Positions 49,772 through 58,277 of a stretch of DNA of 64,000 nt are shown here, in pieces (position 1 is the first letter of the stretch; each line of letters starts with the position of its first letter). The stretch comes from Lacrimispora sp. BS-2. GTDB lineage: Bacteria > Bacillota > Clostridia > Lachnospirales > Lachnospiraceae. A program made the position numbers and the translations under genes. Location: the NCBI RefSeq assembly GCF_040207125.1, contig NZ_CP157940.1:3782001-3846000 (forward strand), read 5' to 3'. The notes beneath the pieces are model-generated. The model was not told the DNA's origin and did not search any database. It worked only from the letters and a program-made list of their open reading frames with translations.

Positions 49772-50332
49772 ATGAAGGCGATTGAACTACTGGAGGCATC
49801 TCCGGTGATTGCGGCGATTAAGGACGATAGTGGATTAAAAAGATGCTTGGATTCGGAATGCCAGGTGGTATTTGTTCTGTATGGTAATATCTGTAATATC
49901 AGCAGCATTGTGAGGCAGATAAAAGAGCATGGGAAATATGTCATCGTCCATGCGGATCTGGCACAGGGCTTAAGCTCCAGGGAGATTGCTGTAGATTTTA
50001 TTAAGCGGAATACTCATGCAGATGGGATTATCAGCACAAAGCCTCTTCTTGTAAAACGGGCGGTTGAACTGGGCCTGGTTGGGGTGCAGAGAACCTTTAT
50101 CATAGATTCTCTTGCCATGAGTACCACAAAAAAGCAGATTGACACTTTTCATCCGGATCTGGTCGAGATCATGCCAGGGGTCATGCCCAAGGTACTTAAA
50201 GAGATTCGGGCCTATACGGATATTCCTATTATTGCAGGCGGACTGATATCAGACAAAAAGGATATCATGGCGGCTTTTTCCGCAGGAGCGGATGCAATCT
50301 CCACCACAAAGGAAGAGTTATGGTTCATGTAA
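49772..50332 (+). CDS. glpP: Glycerol-3-phosphate responsive antiterminator
   Basis: A 186-residue protein. The ATG at 49772 follows GGCGGAGG. AIELLEASPVIAAIKDD at the N-terminus, VFVLYGNICNISSIV, HADLAQGLSSREIAVDFI, DGIISTKPLLVKRA and VEIMPGVMPKVLKEI are all conserved in GlpP of Bacillus and Clostridia. It binds glycerol-3-phosphate and then lets RNA polymerase pass leader terminators. Two such leaders are found in this window, before glpK and the dehydrogenase operon. The FAH-family gene starts 12 bp after it. Confidence 0.93.
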   Translation: MKAIELLEASPVIAAIKDDSGLKRCLDSECQVVFVLYGNICNISSIVRQIKEHGKYVIVHADLAQGLSSREIAVDFIKRNTHADGIISTKPLLVKRAVELGLVGVQRTFIIDSLAMSTTKKQIDTFHPDLVEIMPGVMPKVLKEIRAYTDIPIIAGGLISDKKDIMAAFSAGADAISTTKEELWFM

Positions 50333-50344
50333 AAGGAGGATGTT

Positions 50345-51244
50345 ATGAAATTAGTTACATACGAGGTTGACCGGAGAAAAGATATCGGGGTAGTGAGTAA
50401 GGATGAAATGTGGGTCTTTCCTCTCAGGGCATTTGGTATGGAGTATAAGGAGATGCTGGAGGTCGTTAAGGGTCTCACCCAGTCGGAGCTTGACTTACTG
50501 GAACATGCCTCCGGCCTGGATCCTTACAATAGCAACATCGTTGGAGCTGCCATGATGAAAGAGGTCATGCTTCTGGCGCCCATCCGGACACCGGATCAGG
50601 ACATCATCTGTCTGGGGCTTAATTACATGGAACATGCCGAGGAGTCTGCCCGCTATAAAAAAGAAGAATTTGACGGGACACGCCCCAATGCTGTTTATTT
50701 TTCAAAGAGAGTCAATGAGGCAGTGGATCCATATGGAGAAATCTTAAGTCACAGCGATATGGTGGACAGCCTGGATTATGAGGTAGAATTAGGGGTTATC
50801 ATTGGAAAGGATGCAAAGGATGTTGCCCCGGAACAGGTGAAGGATTATATTTTCGGATATACCATCATAAATGACGTCAGTGCCCGTAACGTTCAGAATG
50901 CCCATAAGCAGTGGTATTTTGGAAAGAGCCTTGACGGATTTGCCCCTATGGGCCCCTGTATTCTCACTGCAGGCTCCGTTTCCTATCCGCCGGAGCTTGA
51001 CATTCAGTCAAAGGTTAATGGAGAGCTGAGACAGGACAGCAATACCCGTCTCATGATATTTAATATAGATCATATTGTCAGTGAACTGTCTAAAGGGCTG
51101 ACCCTTAGGGCAGGAACCATCATTTCCACCGGAACACCTAAGGGGGTTGGAATGGGGTTTGAACCGCCGAAGTTTTTAGCGGCAGGAGATGAAGTGGAAT
51201 GCCTGATCGAGGGGATCGGGGCCATTAAGAATAAGGTCGTGTAA
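50345..51244 (+). CDS. Fumarylacetoacetate hydrolase family protein
   Basis: A 299-residue protein. The C-terminal two thirds are the FAH domain: ICLGLNYMEHAEES, PNAVYFSKR, DYEVELGVIIGKDAK with the metal-binding Glu pair, and IISTGTPKGVGMG. RBS AAAAGGAGG. Members hydrolyse or decarboxylate acylpyruvate-type compounds. Its position behind glpP is probably just co-transcription. Substrate unknown. Confidence 0.9.
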   Translation: MKLVTYEVDRRKDIGVVSKDEMWVFPLRAFGMEYKEMLEVVKGLTQSELDLLEHASGLDPYNSNIVGAAMMKEVMLLAPIRTPDQDIICLGLNYMEHAEESARYKKEEFDGTRPNAVYFSKRVNEAVDPYGEILSHSDMVDSLDYEVELGVIIGKDAKDVAPEQVKDYIFGYTIINDVSARNVQNAHKQWYFGKSLDGFAPMGPCILTAGSVSYPPELDIQSKVNGELRQDSNTRLMIFNIDHIVSELSKGLTLRAGTIISTGTPKGVGMGFEPPKFLAAGDEVECLIEGIGAIKNKVV

Positions 51245-51267
51245 GATCATATAGTTTCTATTACAAA

Positions 51268-51309
51268 AATCCGGAAGAAAATCTGAAACACGAGACTTTC
51301 TTCCGGATT
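51268..51309 (+). terminator. Terminator after the FAH gene
   Basis: AATCCGGAAGAAA (51268-51280) pairs with TTTCTTCCGGATT (51297-51309), 13 bp perfect, followed by CTGTTTAT. Confidence 0.7.
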
Positions 51310-51410
51310 CTGTTTATACCGCAGTGCCGCAGGATACCGTTTTTGGAGGGGAAGAAAAGGGTATGGGATCAGAACGGAAAACAAATCTATGGAAAAGGAG
51401 TAAAAGGAGC

Positions 51411-52550
51411 ATGAATGAACAGATCAAAGACATGTGGCAGTATATTGAGGATCACAGCGGGGAAGCTTATGAACTGCTTTTAACCCTTGGAAAGATACCT
51501 GCACCTTCTAACCATGAGGAACAAAGGGCTAGGTTCTGTAAGGACTGGCTGGAAAAACAGGGAGCAAAGGGAGTGTATATAGATTCTGCATGGAATGTTA
51601 TATATCCCATAGGATGTCCCGAAGATAATCCTGTGGTTGTGTTTGCAGCACATACGGATGTCGTATTTCCGGATAGGGAACCCCTTCCCCTTGTTGTGGA
51701 AGAAGGAAGGGTAAAGGCACCGGGAATCGGCGATGACACGGCAAACTTATGTGCACTTCTCATGTGCGGTAAGTACATCGCACAAAAAGAGATCGTGCCC
51801 CAAAGCGGCGGCATGCTTTTGGTGGCAAATGCCGGGGAAGAGGGGCTTGGAAATCTGAAAGGGTCAAGGCAGATCATCAAGGATTTTGGAAGCCGTATTA
51901 CTGCGTTTTATTCTCTTGACGGGTACATGGATGGAATTGTAAACGATGCGGTAGGCTCTAAAAGATATAAGGTGGAGATATTAACGGAGGGAGGCCATTC
52001 CTTTGGAAAATTCGGGAACCGGAATGCCATAGCCTATCTGGCATCTTTAATCGATACCCTTTACACACTGAAAGTGCCGGAGACAAAGACAAAGACCACT
52101 TATAATGTGGGGACGATTAAAGGAGGAACTTCCGTTAATACCATTGCCCAGCAGGCTGAGATGCTTTATGAGTTCCGATCAGACAGCAGAGAAGATCTGG
52201 AATTCATGGACAGACATTTTCATAGTGTGATCGAAAGCTATCGGGCAAAGCTGATAGAAGTAAACATCACTTTGGTTGGAGAGCGTCCCTGCACCGGAGC
52301 TGTGGATGAGACACAACAAAAGGAACTGGCTGAACATGTTTCTGAAGTCATTTATAAGCACACGGGGAACAGGCCGAAAACAGGCCCTGGCTCCACAGAC
52401 TGCAACATACCCCTATCCATGGGAATCCCAAGCGTCTGCTTTGGAGCTGTAAGGGGAGGCTTGGCCCATACAAGACAGGAATGGATTGAAACAGAAAGCT
52501 TAAAGGACGGCTACAGGATTGCCTTTGAAGTCATATTGTCTCATTTTTAA
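51411..52550 (+). CDS. M20 family metallopeptidase
   Basis: A 379-residue protein. Start at 51411, 10 bases after AAGGAG; longer in-frame starts reach into the preceding terminator. Metal-binding motifs are VFAAHTDVVFP, GIGDDTANL, NAGEEGLGN and GGTSVNTI in the dimerisation domain, then GSTDCNIPLSMGIP. It is of the dipeptidase/PepT/acetylornithine-deacetylase type. The exact peptide substrate is not evident. A terminator stem follows. Confidence 0.9.
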   Translation: MNEQIKDMWQYIEDHSGEAYELLLTLGKIPAPSNHEEQRARFCKDWLEKQGAKGVYIDSAWNVIYPIGCPEDNPVVVFAAHTDVVFPDREPLPLVVEEGRVKAPGIGDDTANLCALLMCGKYIAQKEIVPQSGGMLLVANAGEEGLGNLKGSRQIIKDFGSRITAFYSLDGYMDGIVNDAVGSKRYKVEILTEGGHSFGKFGNRNAIAYLASLIDTLYTLKVPETKTKTTYNVGTIKGGTSVNTIAQQAEMLYEFRSDSREDLEFMDRHFHSVIESYRAKLIEVNITLVGERPCTGAVDETQQKELAEHVSEVIYKHTGNRPKTGPGSTDCNIPLSMGIPSVCFGAVRGGLAHTRQEWIETESLKDGYRIAFEVILSHF

Positions 52551-52580
52551 GAAAAGAGAATTAACCGGTTCCGGACAGAA

Positions 52581-52627
52581 AACATGCACCTTGATTGGCT
52601 TTGATAAGCCCTTCCAAGGTGCATGTT
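52581..52627. terminator. Bidirectional terminator between M20 peptidase and rubrerythrin
   Basis: AACATGCACCTTG (52581-52593) pairs with CAAGGTGCATGTT (52615-52627), 13 bp perfect. It lies between two convergent genes. CCTGTTTTA follows on the plus side. Confidence 0.65.
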
Positions 52628-52699
52628 CCTGTTTTACCTGTTATATCTCTGATCAGAATACTACTTCAAAATCATTTGCAGCAGATGTAACAGACTGTA

Positions 52700-53236
52700 T
52701 TAATAATTTTCCACTTTTCTTTCAAAATAGGCCTTAGGATGAGCGCAGGTCGGACAAATTTCAGGAGCTTCCGGTCCTTCATGGATGTAACCGCAGTTGC
52801 GGCACTTCCAGCCAAGAGGAGCATCTCCCTTAAAGGTCTTATCGTTCTTTAAACTGTCAAGAAGCTTTAAGTAACGTTTTTCATGAGCAGCTTCTACTTT
52901 TCCTACAAATTCAAATTTCAGAGCCAGTTCTTCAAAGCCTTCTGCCCTGGCATCCTCTGCCATTCTCTTATACATATCGGTCCACTCGTAGTTTTCACCG
53001 GCAGCGGCATCTGCTAAGTTTTCTTCCGTGGTACCGATACCATGCAATTCCTTGAACCACATCTTAGCATGCTCTTTTTCCTGGTCTGCAGTTTCTAAGT
53101 ACAGGGCAGACATTTGCTCATAGCCGGCCTTTTTGGCGGCAGAAGCATAATATGTATATTTGTTTCTTGCCATGGACTCCCCTGCAAAAGCGTCTTTTAA
53201 GTTCTGTTCTGTTTTTGTTCCCGCATATTTGGACAT
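52700..53236 (-). CDS. rbr: Rubrerythrin
   Basis: A 178-residue protein with a ferritin-like diiron domain (about 1-140; [35 protein letters not shown]) and a C-terminal rubredoxin domain, [20 protein letters not shown]. It reduces hydrogen peroxide in the cytoplasm of anaerobes. It is read leftward, 87 bp after reverse rubrerythrin, with a partial hairpin in between, so part of the transcription may come from that gene. Confidence 0.95.
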   Translation of the reverse strand: MSKYAGTKTEQNLKDAFAGESMARNKYTYYASAAKKAGYEQMSALYLETADQEKEHAKMWFKELHGIGTTEENLADAAAGENYEWTDMYKRMAEDARAEGFEELALKFEFVGKVEAAHEKRYLKLLDSLKNDKTFKGDAPLGWKCRNCGYIHEGPEAPEICPTCAHPKAYFERKVENY

Positions 53237-53323
53237 CGTATAAACCCTCCTGATTTGAATTTTGAATGATCTGTACTTTACAAACAGGGAACGGTAGTCT
53301 GTTCTGCCGCTCCCTAAGATGTA

Positions 53324-53866
53324 TTAACCGAAGTATCTCTCTAATAAGCCTTTGAAAGCTTTGCCGTGACGAGCCTCATCCTTTGCCATTTCATGAACTG
53401 TGTCATGGATTGCATCTAAGTTTAAAGCTTTTGCACGTTTAGCAAGATCAAATTTACCGGCAGTTGCGCCATTCTCAGCAGCAACTCTTAACTCCAGGTT
53501 CTTCTTTGTGCTGGAAGTTACGCATTCGCCTAATAATTCTGCAAACTTAGAAGCATGCTCAGCCTCCTCGAAAGCAGCTTTTTCATAGTATAAGCCGATT
53601 TCAGGATAGCCCTCTCTGTGAGCAGCTCTTGACATTGCAAGATACATACCAACTTCAGAGCATTCGCCTTCAAAGTTAGCTCTTAAATCCATCATTATGT
53701 CTTCCGGAGAACCCTGTGCAACACCAATTTCATGCTCGCAGGCCCAGGACATATCTTCATCCTGTAATTTGAACTTTTCAGAACCAACCTTGCATACTGG
53801 ACAGAATTCAGGAGCTGTCTCCCCTTCGTGAACATAACCGCATACAGTACAAACCCATTTCTTCAT
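53324..53866 (-). CDS. Reverse rubrerythrin
   Basis: A 180-residue protein with reversed domain order: N-terminal rubredoxin [20 protein letters not shown], then a ferritin-like domain (about 40-180; [40 protein letters not shown]). Start at the ATG complementary to 53864-53866, after AAGGAGATATGAG. Reverse rubrerythrins are peroxide and oxygen reductases strongly PerR-controlled in Clostridia. A 7-1-7 palindrome is found 62 bp upstream. Confidence 0.92.
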   Translation of the reverse strand: MKKWVCTVCGYVHEGETAPEFCPVCKVGSEKFKLQDEDMSWACEHEIGVAQGSPEDIMMDLRANFEGECSEVGMYLAMSRAAHREGYPEIGLYYEKAAFEEAEHASKFAELLGECVTSSTKKNLELRVAAENGATAGKFDLAKRAKALNLDAIHDTVHEMAKDEARHGKAFKGLLERYFG

Positions 53867-53927
53867 GATCTCATATCTCCTTTTTATTTTGTAATATTGT
53901 TTTGTTATTTTTAATGGCAATCAATAA

Positions 53928-53942
53928 TAGTAATGATTACTG
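53928..53942. promoter_or_regulatory. Probable PerR box upstream of reverse rubrerythrin
   Basis: TAGTAATGATTACTG is a 7-1-7 inverted repeat with one mismatch. It shares its core with TAGTAACTGTTACTA upstream of perR, as expected for one Fur-family regulator. Confidence 0.6.
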
Positions 53943-53979
53943 ATATTAATTTACCATATCTTTATCTGTATGTCAAGCG

Positions 53980-54375
53980 TTATCGATAATTATTTTCAAA
54001 ACATTCCTTACAGGTCCCATAGAAATAAATGGTGTGACTGTCCACCATGCCGTCCGCATGTTCCTGAGCAAGGTGGTTGATATTTGCCAGGGGGTCCAGT
54101 GGCAGGTCGCTGACTTTTCCGCAATTTTTACACACAAAATGATAGTGGGGTGATGTGTCCGCATCAAAGCGATCCGCGCCGTCTCCGCAAGTCAGCTTTT
54201 GGATTTCTCCCAGCTCAACCAGAAGGTTTAAGTTGCGGTATACTGTTCCAAGGCTGATATTGGGATATTCTTCGCGAATCAATGTGTATAGTGCATCGGC
54301 AGTGGGATGGTCGTGTCTTGACATCAGACAGGCCTTAATGGATTCCCGTTGACGGCTATACTTTAATGTTTTCAT
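53980..54375 (-). CDS. perR: PerR-type Fur family repressor
   Basis: A 131-residue regulator. The winged helix has SLGTVYRNLNLLVELGEI. Metal-binding residues include DTSPHYHFVCKNCGKVSD and the C-terminal CKEC zinc site. The regulatory Fe/Mn site includes His and Asp residues (FDADTSPHYHF), as in PerR. RBS AAAGGAGCGG. It is adjacent to its likely targets and has a palindromic site in its own promoter region, so autoregulation is likely. Confidence 0.88.
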   Translation of the reverse strand: MKTLKYSRQRESIKACLMSRHDHPTADALYTLIREEYPNISLGTVYRNLNLLVELGEIQKLTCGDGADRFDADTSPHYHFVCKNCGKVSDLPLDPLANINHLAQEHADGMVDSHTIYFYGTCKECFENNYR

Positions 54376-54406
54376 GGCCGCTCCTTTTCTAAAATAATAA
54401 TTATAT

Positions 54407-54421
54407 TAGTAACTGTTACTA
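54407..54421. promoter_or_regulatory. Probable PerR box upstream of perR
   Basis: TAGTAACTGTTACTA is a perfect 7-1-7 inverted repeat, 32 bp before the perR start. Another AT-rich PerR-like stretch (ATAATAATTATATTA) lies at 54394-54408. Confidence 0.65.
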
Positions 54422-54472
54422 TTTAATAATAAAGGATTTCAGCCCTTTTGTCAATCCAGAGTTAAATAGTGT

Positions 54473-55402
54473 CTATATGTTTTCCCGTGCGATCCGTATA
54501 AATTCTTCCGTAGCCTGGGATAAATATCTGCCTTTGTGGCGGCCGAATGCCAGGACGCCGTGGCTGCGCCTGTAATTTAAAGAAAAGTAATGCAGCCCTG
54601 TTTTCTTTATGCCGGAATTAGGGCTTCCGGACATGAACATTCTGGGATAAAAGGTGATCCCCATTCCTTTGGCTGCAAGGGCAAGCACTGTCTCAATATT
54701 CTCTGTCTCCAAAAGGATGGAAGGAGTGAGCTGGGCGTCCTCGAAGATTTCATCGGCAATGGTGCGCACCCGGTTTCCTTTGTTGATGAGAAGGTAGGGG
54801 CAGTCCTTTAAATGCTGTACATCAGCATTTTCTTCCAGTATCTTTATCATTTCATCCTGCTGTCCTGGAAAATACCGGTCCAGAATCTGATCCGGGACCA
54901 CAAGAAGGATCTCCTCCTCGCAAATAGGAACGGTTTCCACATGATCAGCTTTGAAAGGAAGAAGGTCGATCATCAGATCAATGTTTCCGTGTATCAGGGC
55001 AGTACTTAACTCGGATGAATTTCCCTCAACCAGATGGATCTCAATGTTTGGAAACTTTTCCTTATAAGCGGGAAGGATGGCGGGGAGAAGGAAGCGTCCC
55101 CTGGTATGGGAGATGCCGATAGAAAGCTGTCCTGTAGTAAAATCCTTGATATCGGCAAGTTCCCGGTAGGTTTCATCCTTTAAGTCCAGCAACTGCTTTG
55201 CCCGGACCTTTAAGGCCCGGCCTGCGTAGGTCAGGGTAAGCGGCATGGTGCGGTTAAAAAGCTGGACATCAAATTCCTTTTCCAGATTGGAAATGTGGCT
55301 GCTTAAGGACTGCTGTGAGATGTATAACTGTTTGGCAGCACGGGTGATATTTAATTCCTCCGCAACCGCCAGAAAATATTCCAGGTTCAGGAAGTTGATC
55401 AT
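54473..55402 (-). CDS. LysR family transcriptional regulator
   Basis: A 309-residue regulator. The N-terminal helix-turn-helix is LNITRAAKQLYISQQSLSSH. The effector domain spans about 90-300. The start overlaps the stop of the PHP gene by 4 bp, so both are in one operon and translationally coupled. Target and effector are not evident. Confidence 0.92.
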   Translation of the reverse strand: MINFLNLEYFLAVAEELNITRAAKQLYISQQSLSSHISNLEKEFDVQLFNRTMPLTLTYAGRALKVRAKQLLDLKDETYRELADIKDFTTGQLSIGISHTRGRFLLPAILPAYKEKFPNIEIHLVEGNSSELSTALIHGNIDLMIDLLPFKADHVETVPICEEEILLVVPDQILDRYFPGQQDEMIKILEENADVQHLKDCPYLLINKGNRVRTIADEIFEDAQLTPSILLETENIETVLALAAKGMGITFYPRMFMSGSPNSGIKKTGLHYFSLNYRRSHGVLAFGRHKGRYLSQATEEFIRIARENI

Positions 55403-56124
55403 AGATAAGCCTCCAGCTTGGGAATGTAGGGAAGGAGCTTATCAAAGGAAGTATTTACAATAAGCTCTTCCGGGAAATTCACTTCTTCAATAAGTTCTAA
55501 AGCTCTTACATGGTTTCCCACATCAGCTTCCGTATGGGCGTCGCTGTCAATGATGATGGAGGCCCGGTAGCGCTTGCAAAGCTCCAGCATGGTCCGGTAA
55601 TTTTCCGCGGCATTCATTCTTGCGCTTAAGGGATGAAGGGAGCTGGAATTAAGCTCTAAAAGGGTATGATTCTCAGCAGCAGCGGAAACAAGAGTGTCAT
55701 AATCCACCGGAAAACGGCTGTCATCAGGGTGGCCGATGATGTGGATCAGAGGATTTTCAATGGCTCCGAGATAAGCGTTTGTATTTTCAGCGGAAGTTCC
55801 GCTTTTGTAACAGGGTTCATGGAGGCTTGCGATGGAGTAATCCATTTTTTCCAAAAGACCTTTTCTCAAATCCACCCGTCCCGTGTGATCCATAATATTA
55901 AGCTCAACGCCCATGAGTATGTTTACTCCGTAGATTTTACGGGGGATCACTTTAAAATTTATAAAATAAAACTCATGGCATGTTCCTGGCATCTTAGGTG
56001 CGTGGTCCGTAGAGCCCATGAGGGCAAGGCCCTTTTCAGAAGCAGATTTAGCCATTTCATATAAAGTGTTGTACGCATGTCCGCTGGCGACGGTGTGGGT
56101 ATGCAGGTCCATTATGTCGTTCAT
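55399..56124 (-). CDS. PHP domain phosphatase (YcdX-like)
   Basis: A 241-residue protein. The metal site begins MDLHTHTVASGHAY (HxH), then GSTDHAPKMPG, GVELNIMDHTG, HIIGHPDDSRF and IIDSDAHTEAD. These match the YcdX/hydrolase branch of the PHP family. RBS AAAGGACAAG. It comes first in an operon with a LysR regulator. Substrate unknown. Confidence 0.88.
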   Translation of the reverse strand: MNDIMDLHTHTVASGHAYNTLYEMAKSASEKGLALMGSTDHAPKMPGTCHEFYFINFKVIPRKIYGVNILMGVELNIMDHTGRVDLRKGLLEKMDYSIASLHEPCYKSGTSAENTNAYLGAIENPLIHIIGHPDDSRFPVDYDTLVSAAAENHTLLELNSSSLHPLSARMNAAENYRTMLELCKRYRASIIIDSDAHTEADVGNHVRALELIEEVNFPEELIVNTSFDKLLPYIPKLEAYL

Positions 56125-56437
56125 GATTCTTGTCCTTTCTGTATCTGGCCTGGGGGATTCCCAGTGGAAAATATTTCAAATAATACAGCTTATCTGATTA
56201 TGAAAACAGTCTTTTGTTTTCATAATATAACTTATCAGAAATCATTTTCAAGATTTCTGATAAAAGACAGTGCTTTTTTACTGCCGTCTATCTGATTATG
56301 AAAACAGCCTTTTGTTTTCATAATATAAATATAACATATTTTTACTGAGAAAACTATAGTAATATCAGGCGGGATGTGATAAATATATAGGTAGATTTTA
56401 TGCAGAACTAAGTGTATTATGAGCGGAGGAGATATCA
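56125..56437. other. Intergenic region with hairpin array
   Basis: 313 bp between divergent genes. It is occupied mostly by the four-hairpin repeat (56198-56323). The remaining 115 bp before the S1 gene is AT-rich and should hold its promoter. Confidence 0.5.
56198..56323. repeat. Structured intergenic repeat, copy 2 (four hairpins)
   Basis: Order A1-B-C-A2. A1: TTATGAAAAC (from 56198) with GTTTTCATAA (ending 56225), 10 bp perfect. B: TTATCAGAAATC (56232-56243) with GATTTCTGATAA (56252-56263). C: GACAGT with ACTGCC, one mismatch, 56266-56286. A2: TTATGAAAAC (from 56296) with GTTTTCATAA (ending 56323). A1 and A2 are almost identical. B-C-A2 is the same order as at 40227-40318, where A has other bases but still pairs. 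Confidence 0.65.
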
Positions 56438-57370
56438 ATGAGCGAAGAGATGAAGCAAACAGACGTAAGGGAAGAAACAGTAGAGACCATGGCTGATTAT
56501 GCAGCAGAGCTGGAAGCCTCCTTTAAAAGGGTAAAAGAAGGAGATATTCTCACAGGGACCGTTATAAGCGTAGATGAGGACAAGGTCACTTTGGATTTAA
56601 AATATTATGCGGAGGGAATCATTGAGAAAGAAAATCTAAGTAATGATCCGGAATTCAGCTTGCTTAGGGAAATCCAGCCTGGGGACGAAATCACGGCAAC
56701 GGTCATAAACCCTAATGACCGGGAAGGTAATGTAGTCCTTTCCAGGAAGCTGGCAAGCGACCAGATGGCCTGGGAAACCCTTGGTGCCATGTTAAGGGAC
56801 CGCACCGTTGTCAAGGTCAAAATTGCCGAGATCGTAAAAGGCGGTGCCATTGCTTACCTGGAAGGGATCCGGGGATTTATTCCGGCTTCCAAGCTGGCGG
56901 GGGAATATGTGGAGGACTTAGAGGAATATAATGGAAGAACCATTGAAGTCACAGTCATCACCGCAGACGAGGAAAATAATAAGCTGGTGCTTTCAGGCAA
57001 AGAGCCTGCCCTTATGAAGCAGAAGGAAGAAACAAACAAAAAAATCGCAAAGTGCGAAGTAGGGTCCATCATGGAAGGAACGGTGGACAGCTTAAAGGAT
57101 TACGGAGCATTTATTAACCTGGAAAACGGGCTTTCCGGTCTTCTTCACATCTCACAGATCAGCAGCCAGAGGATCAAGCATCCTGGTGTCGTGTTAAAGG
57201 AGGGACAGACGGTTAAGGTGAAGATCATATCCATAGCGGATAATAAGATAAGCTTAAGCATGAAGGCCATTCAGGAGGAGGAAGAAGGGACCGGAGAGGT
57301 TTTTGATTACAAAGAGGAAGGTTCTGCATTTACAGGGCTTTCAGCTCTCTTAAAGGGATTGAAATTTTAG
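56438..57370 (+). CDS. S1 RNA-binding domain protein (RpsA-like)
   Basis: A 310-residue protein with three S1 motifs (about 35-105, 118-185, 200-275). The last is the classic type: GSIMEGTVDSLKDYGAFINL and GLLHISQISSQRI. The Glu-rich N- and C-termini are typical. RBS GGAGGAGA. It is shorter than proteobacterial S1 (six motifs) and similar to the clostridial RpsA-like proteins. It binds mRNA and may assist translation initiation. Confidence 0.9.
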   Translation: MSEEMKQTDVREETVETMADYAAELEASFKRVKEGDILTGTVISVDEDKVTLDLKYYAEGIIEKENLSNDPEFSLLREIQPGDEITATVINPNDREGNVVLSRKLASDQMAWETLGAMLRDRTVVKVKIAEIVKGGAIAYLEGIRGFIPASKLAGEYVEDLEEYNGRTIEVTVITADEENNKLVLSGKEPALMKQKEETNKKIAKCEVGSIMEGTVDSLKDYGAFINLENGLSGLLHISQISSQRIKHPGVVLKEGQTVKVKIISIADNKISLSMKAIQEEEEGTGEVFDYKEEGSAFTGLSALLKGLKF

Positions 57371-57498
57371 AAAGTCGGAAAAAGAATATAAAATATCAGG
57401 TTTTTATGGTATACTATTCTTGAGGAGCAGGGGCTGCCGGGCGATGGGGCTGCCCCTTTCTCACTGACTTGCGGGGCGAGAGAGAGGGGGAATGTAGA

Positions 57499-58182
57499 AT
57501 GAATATTCCCAAATCATTCAATCAGGTCGATCAGTGGAAATCTGTGATGTTTTTGTATGATTCGGCATTAAAGGAAATCAGTACAAAAATTGAGATACTC
57601 AATAATGAGTTTGTGCATATCTACAATTACAATCCCATTGAACACATCAAATCAAGGCTTAAGACCCCGGACAGCATTGTAAAGAAGCTGAAGCGGTACG
57701 GCTATGACGTGACCATTAATAATATGGTGGAAAAATTAAATGATATTGCAGGGATACGGATCATCTGTTCTTTTACATCAGATATTTACCAGATTGCAGA
57801 GATGATAACAAAGCAAAGCGATGTTACGGTTCTTAATGTAAAGGATTATATTAAGTATCCAAAGCCTAATGGTTATAAAAGCTATCATATGGTGGTAACC
57901 ATTCCCATCTATTTAACGGATGGGCCGGTGGACACTAAGGTTGAGATTCAGATCAGGACCATTGCCATGGATTTCTGGGCAAGCCTGGAGCATAAGATAT
58001 ATTATAAGTTTGAAGGCAATGCACCGGCGTACTTACAGCAGGAGCTGAAGGCCTGCGCGGATGTGGTGAATATGCTGGATGGGAAGATGTTTTCCTTAAA
58101 CCAGTCGATTCTGGAACTGAGCGAGGCACAGCAGCGGGAGACAGCAGAAGAGGACACGATGGAAGAGGACGATTTGACTTAA
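57499..58182 (+). CDS. relQ: Small alarmone synthetase
   Basis: A 227-residue single-domain (p)ppGpp synthetase of the RelQ/YjbM type. Motifs: HIKSRLKTPDSIVKKLKRYG, LNDIAGIRIICSF, KPNGYKSYHMVV and VEIQIRTIAMDFWASLEHK. The hydrolase, TGS and ACT domains of long RelA are absent. The C-terminal 25 residues are acidic. Start at 57499 after GAGAGGGGG. It forms tetramers in related species. It is followed by a terminator. Confidence 0.92.
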   Translation: MNIPKSFNQVDQWKSVMFLYDSALKEISTKIEILNNEFVHIYNYNPIEHIKSRLKTPDSIVKKLKRYGYDVTINNMVEKLNDIAGIRIICSFTSDIYQIAEMITKQSDVTVLNVKDYIKYPKPNGYKSYHMVVTIPIYLTDGPVDTKVEIQIRTIAMDFWASLEHKIYYKFEGNAPAYLQQELKACADVVNMLDGKMFSLNQSILELSEAQQRETAEEDTMEEDDLT

Positions 58183-58187
58183 AAGAT

Positions 58188-58224
58188 GCAGCCTTGACGA
58201 TTCCACTCGCTGAGGCTGCTTTTT
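58188..58224 (+). terminator. Terminator of relQ
   Basis: GCAGCCT (58188-58194) pairs with AGGCTGC (58213-58219), followed by TTTTT. Confidence 0.75.
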
Positions 58225-58277
58225 ACACGGGCAATGCGGGTTTTATTTAGTTCTCTCCGCAAAAAGAAGGTTATAGT

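Noticed and set aside
56198..56323. The hairpin array as a simple double terminator for the divergent genes
   Set aside because: It lies upstream of both flanking genes (which diverge), so there is no 3' end here to terminate.
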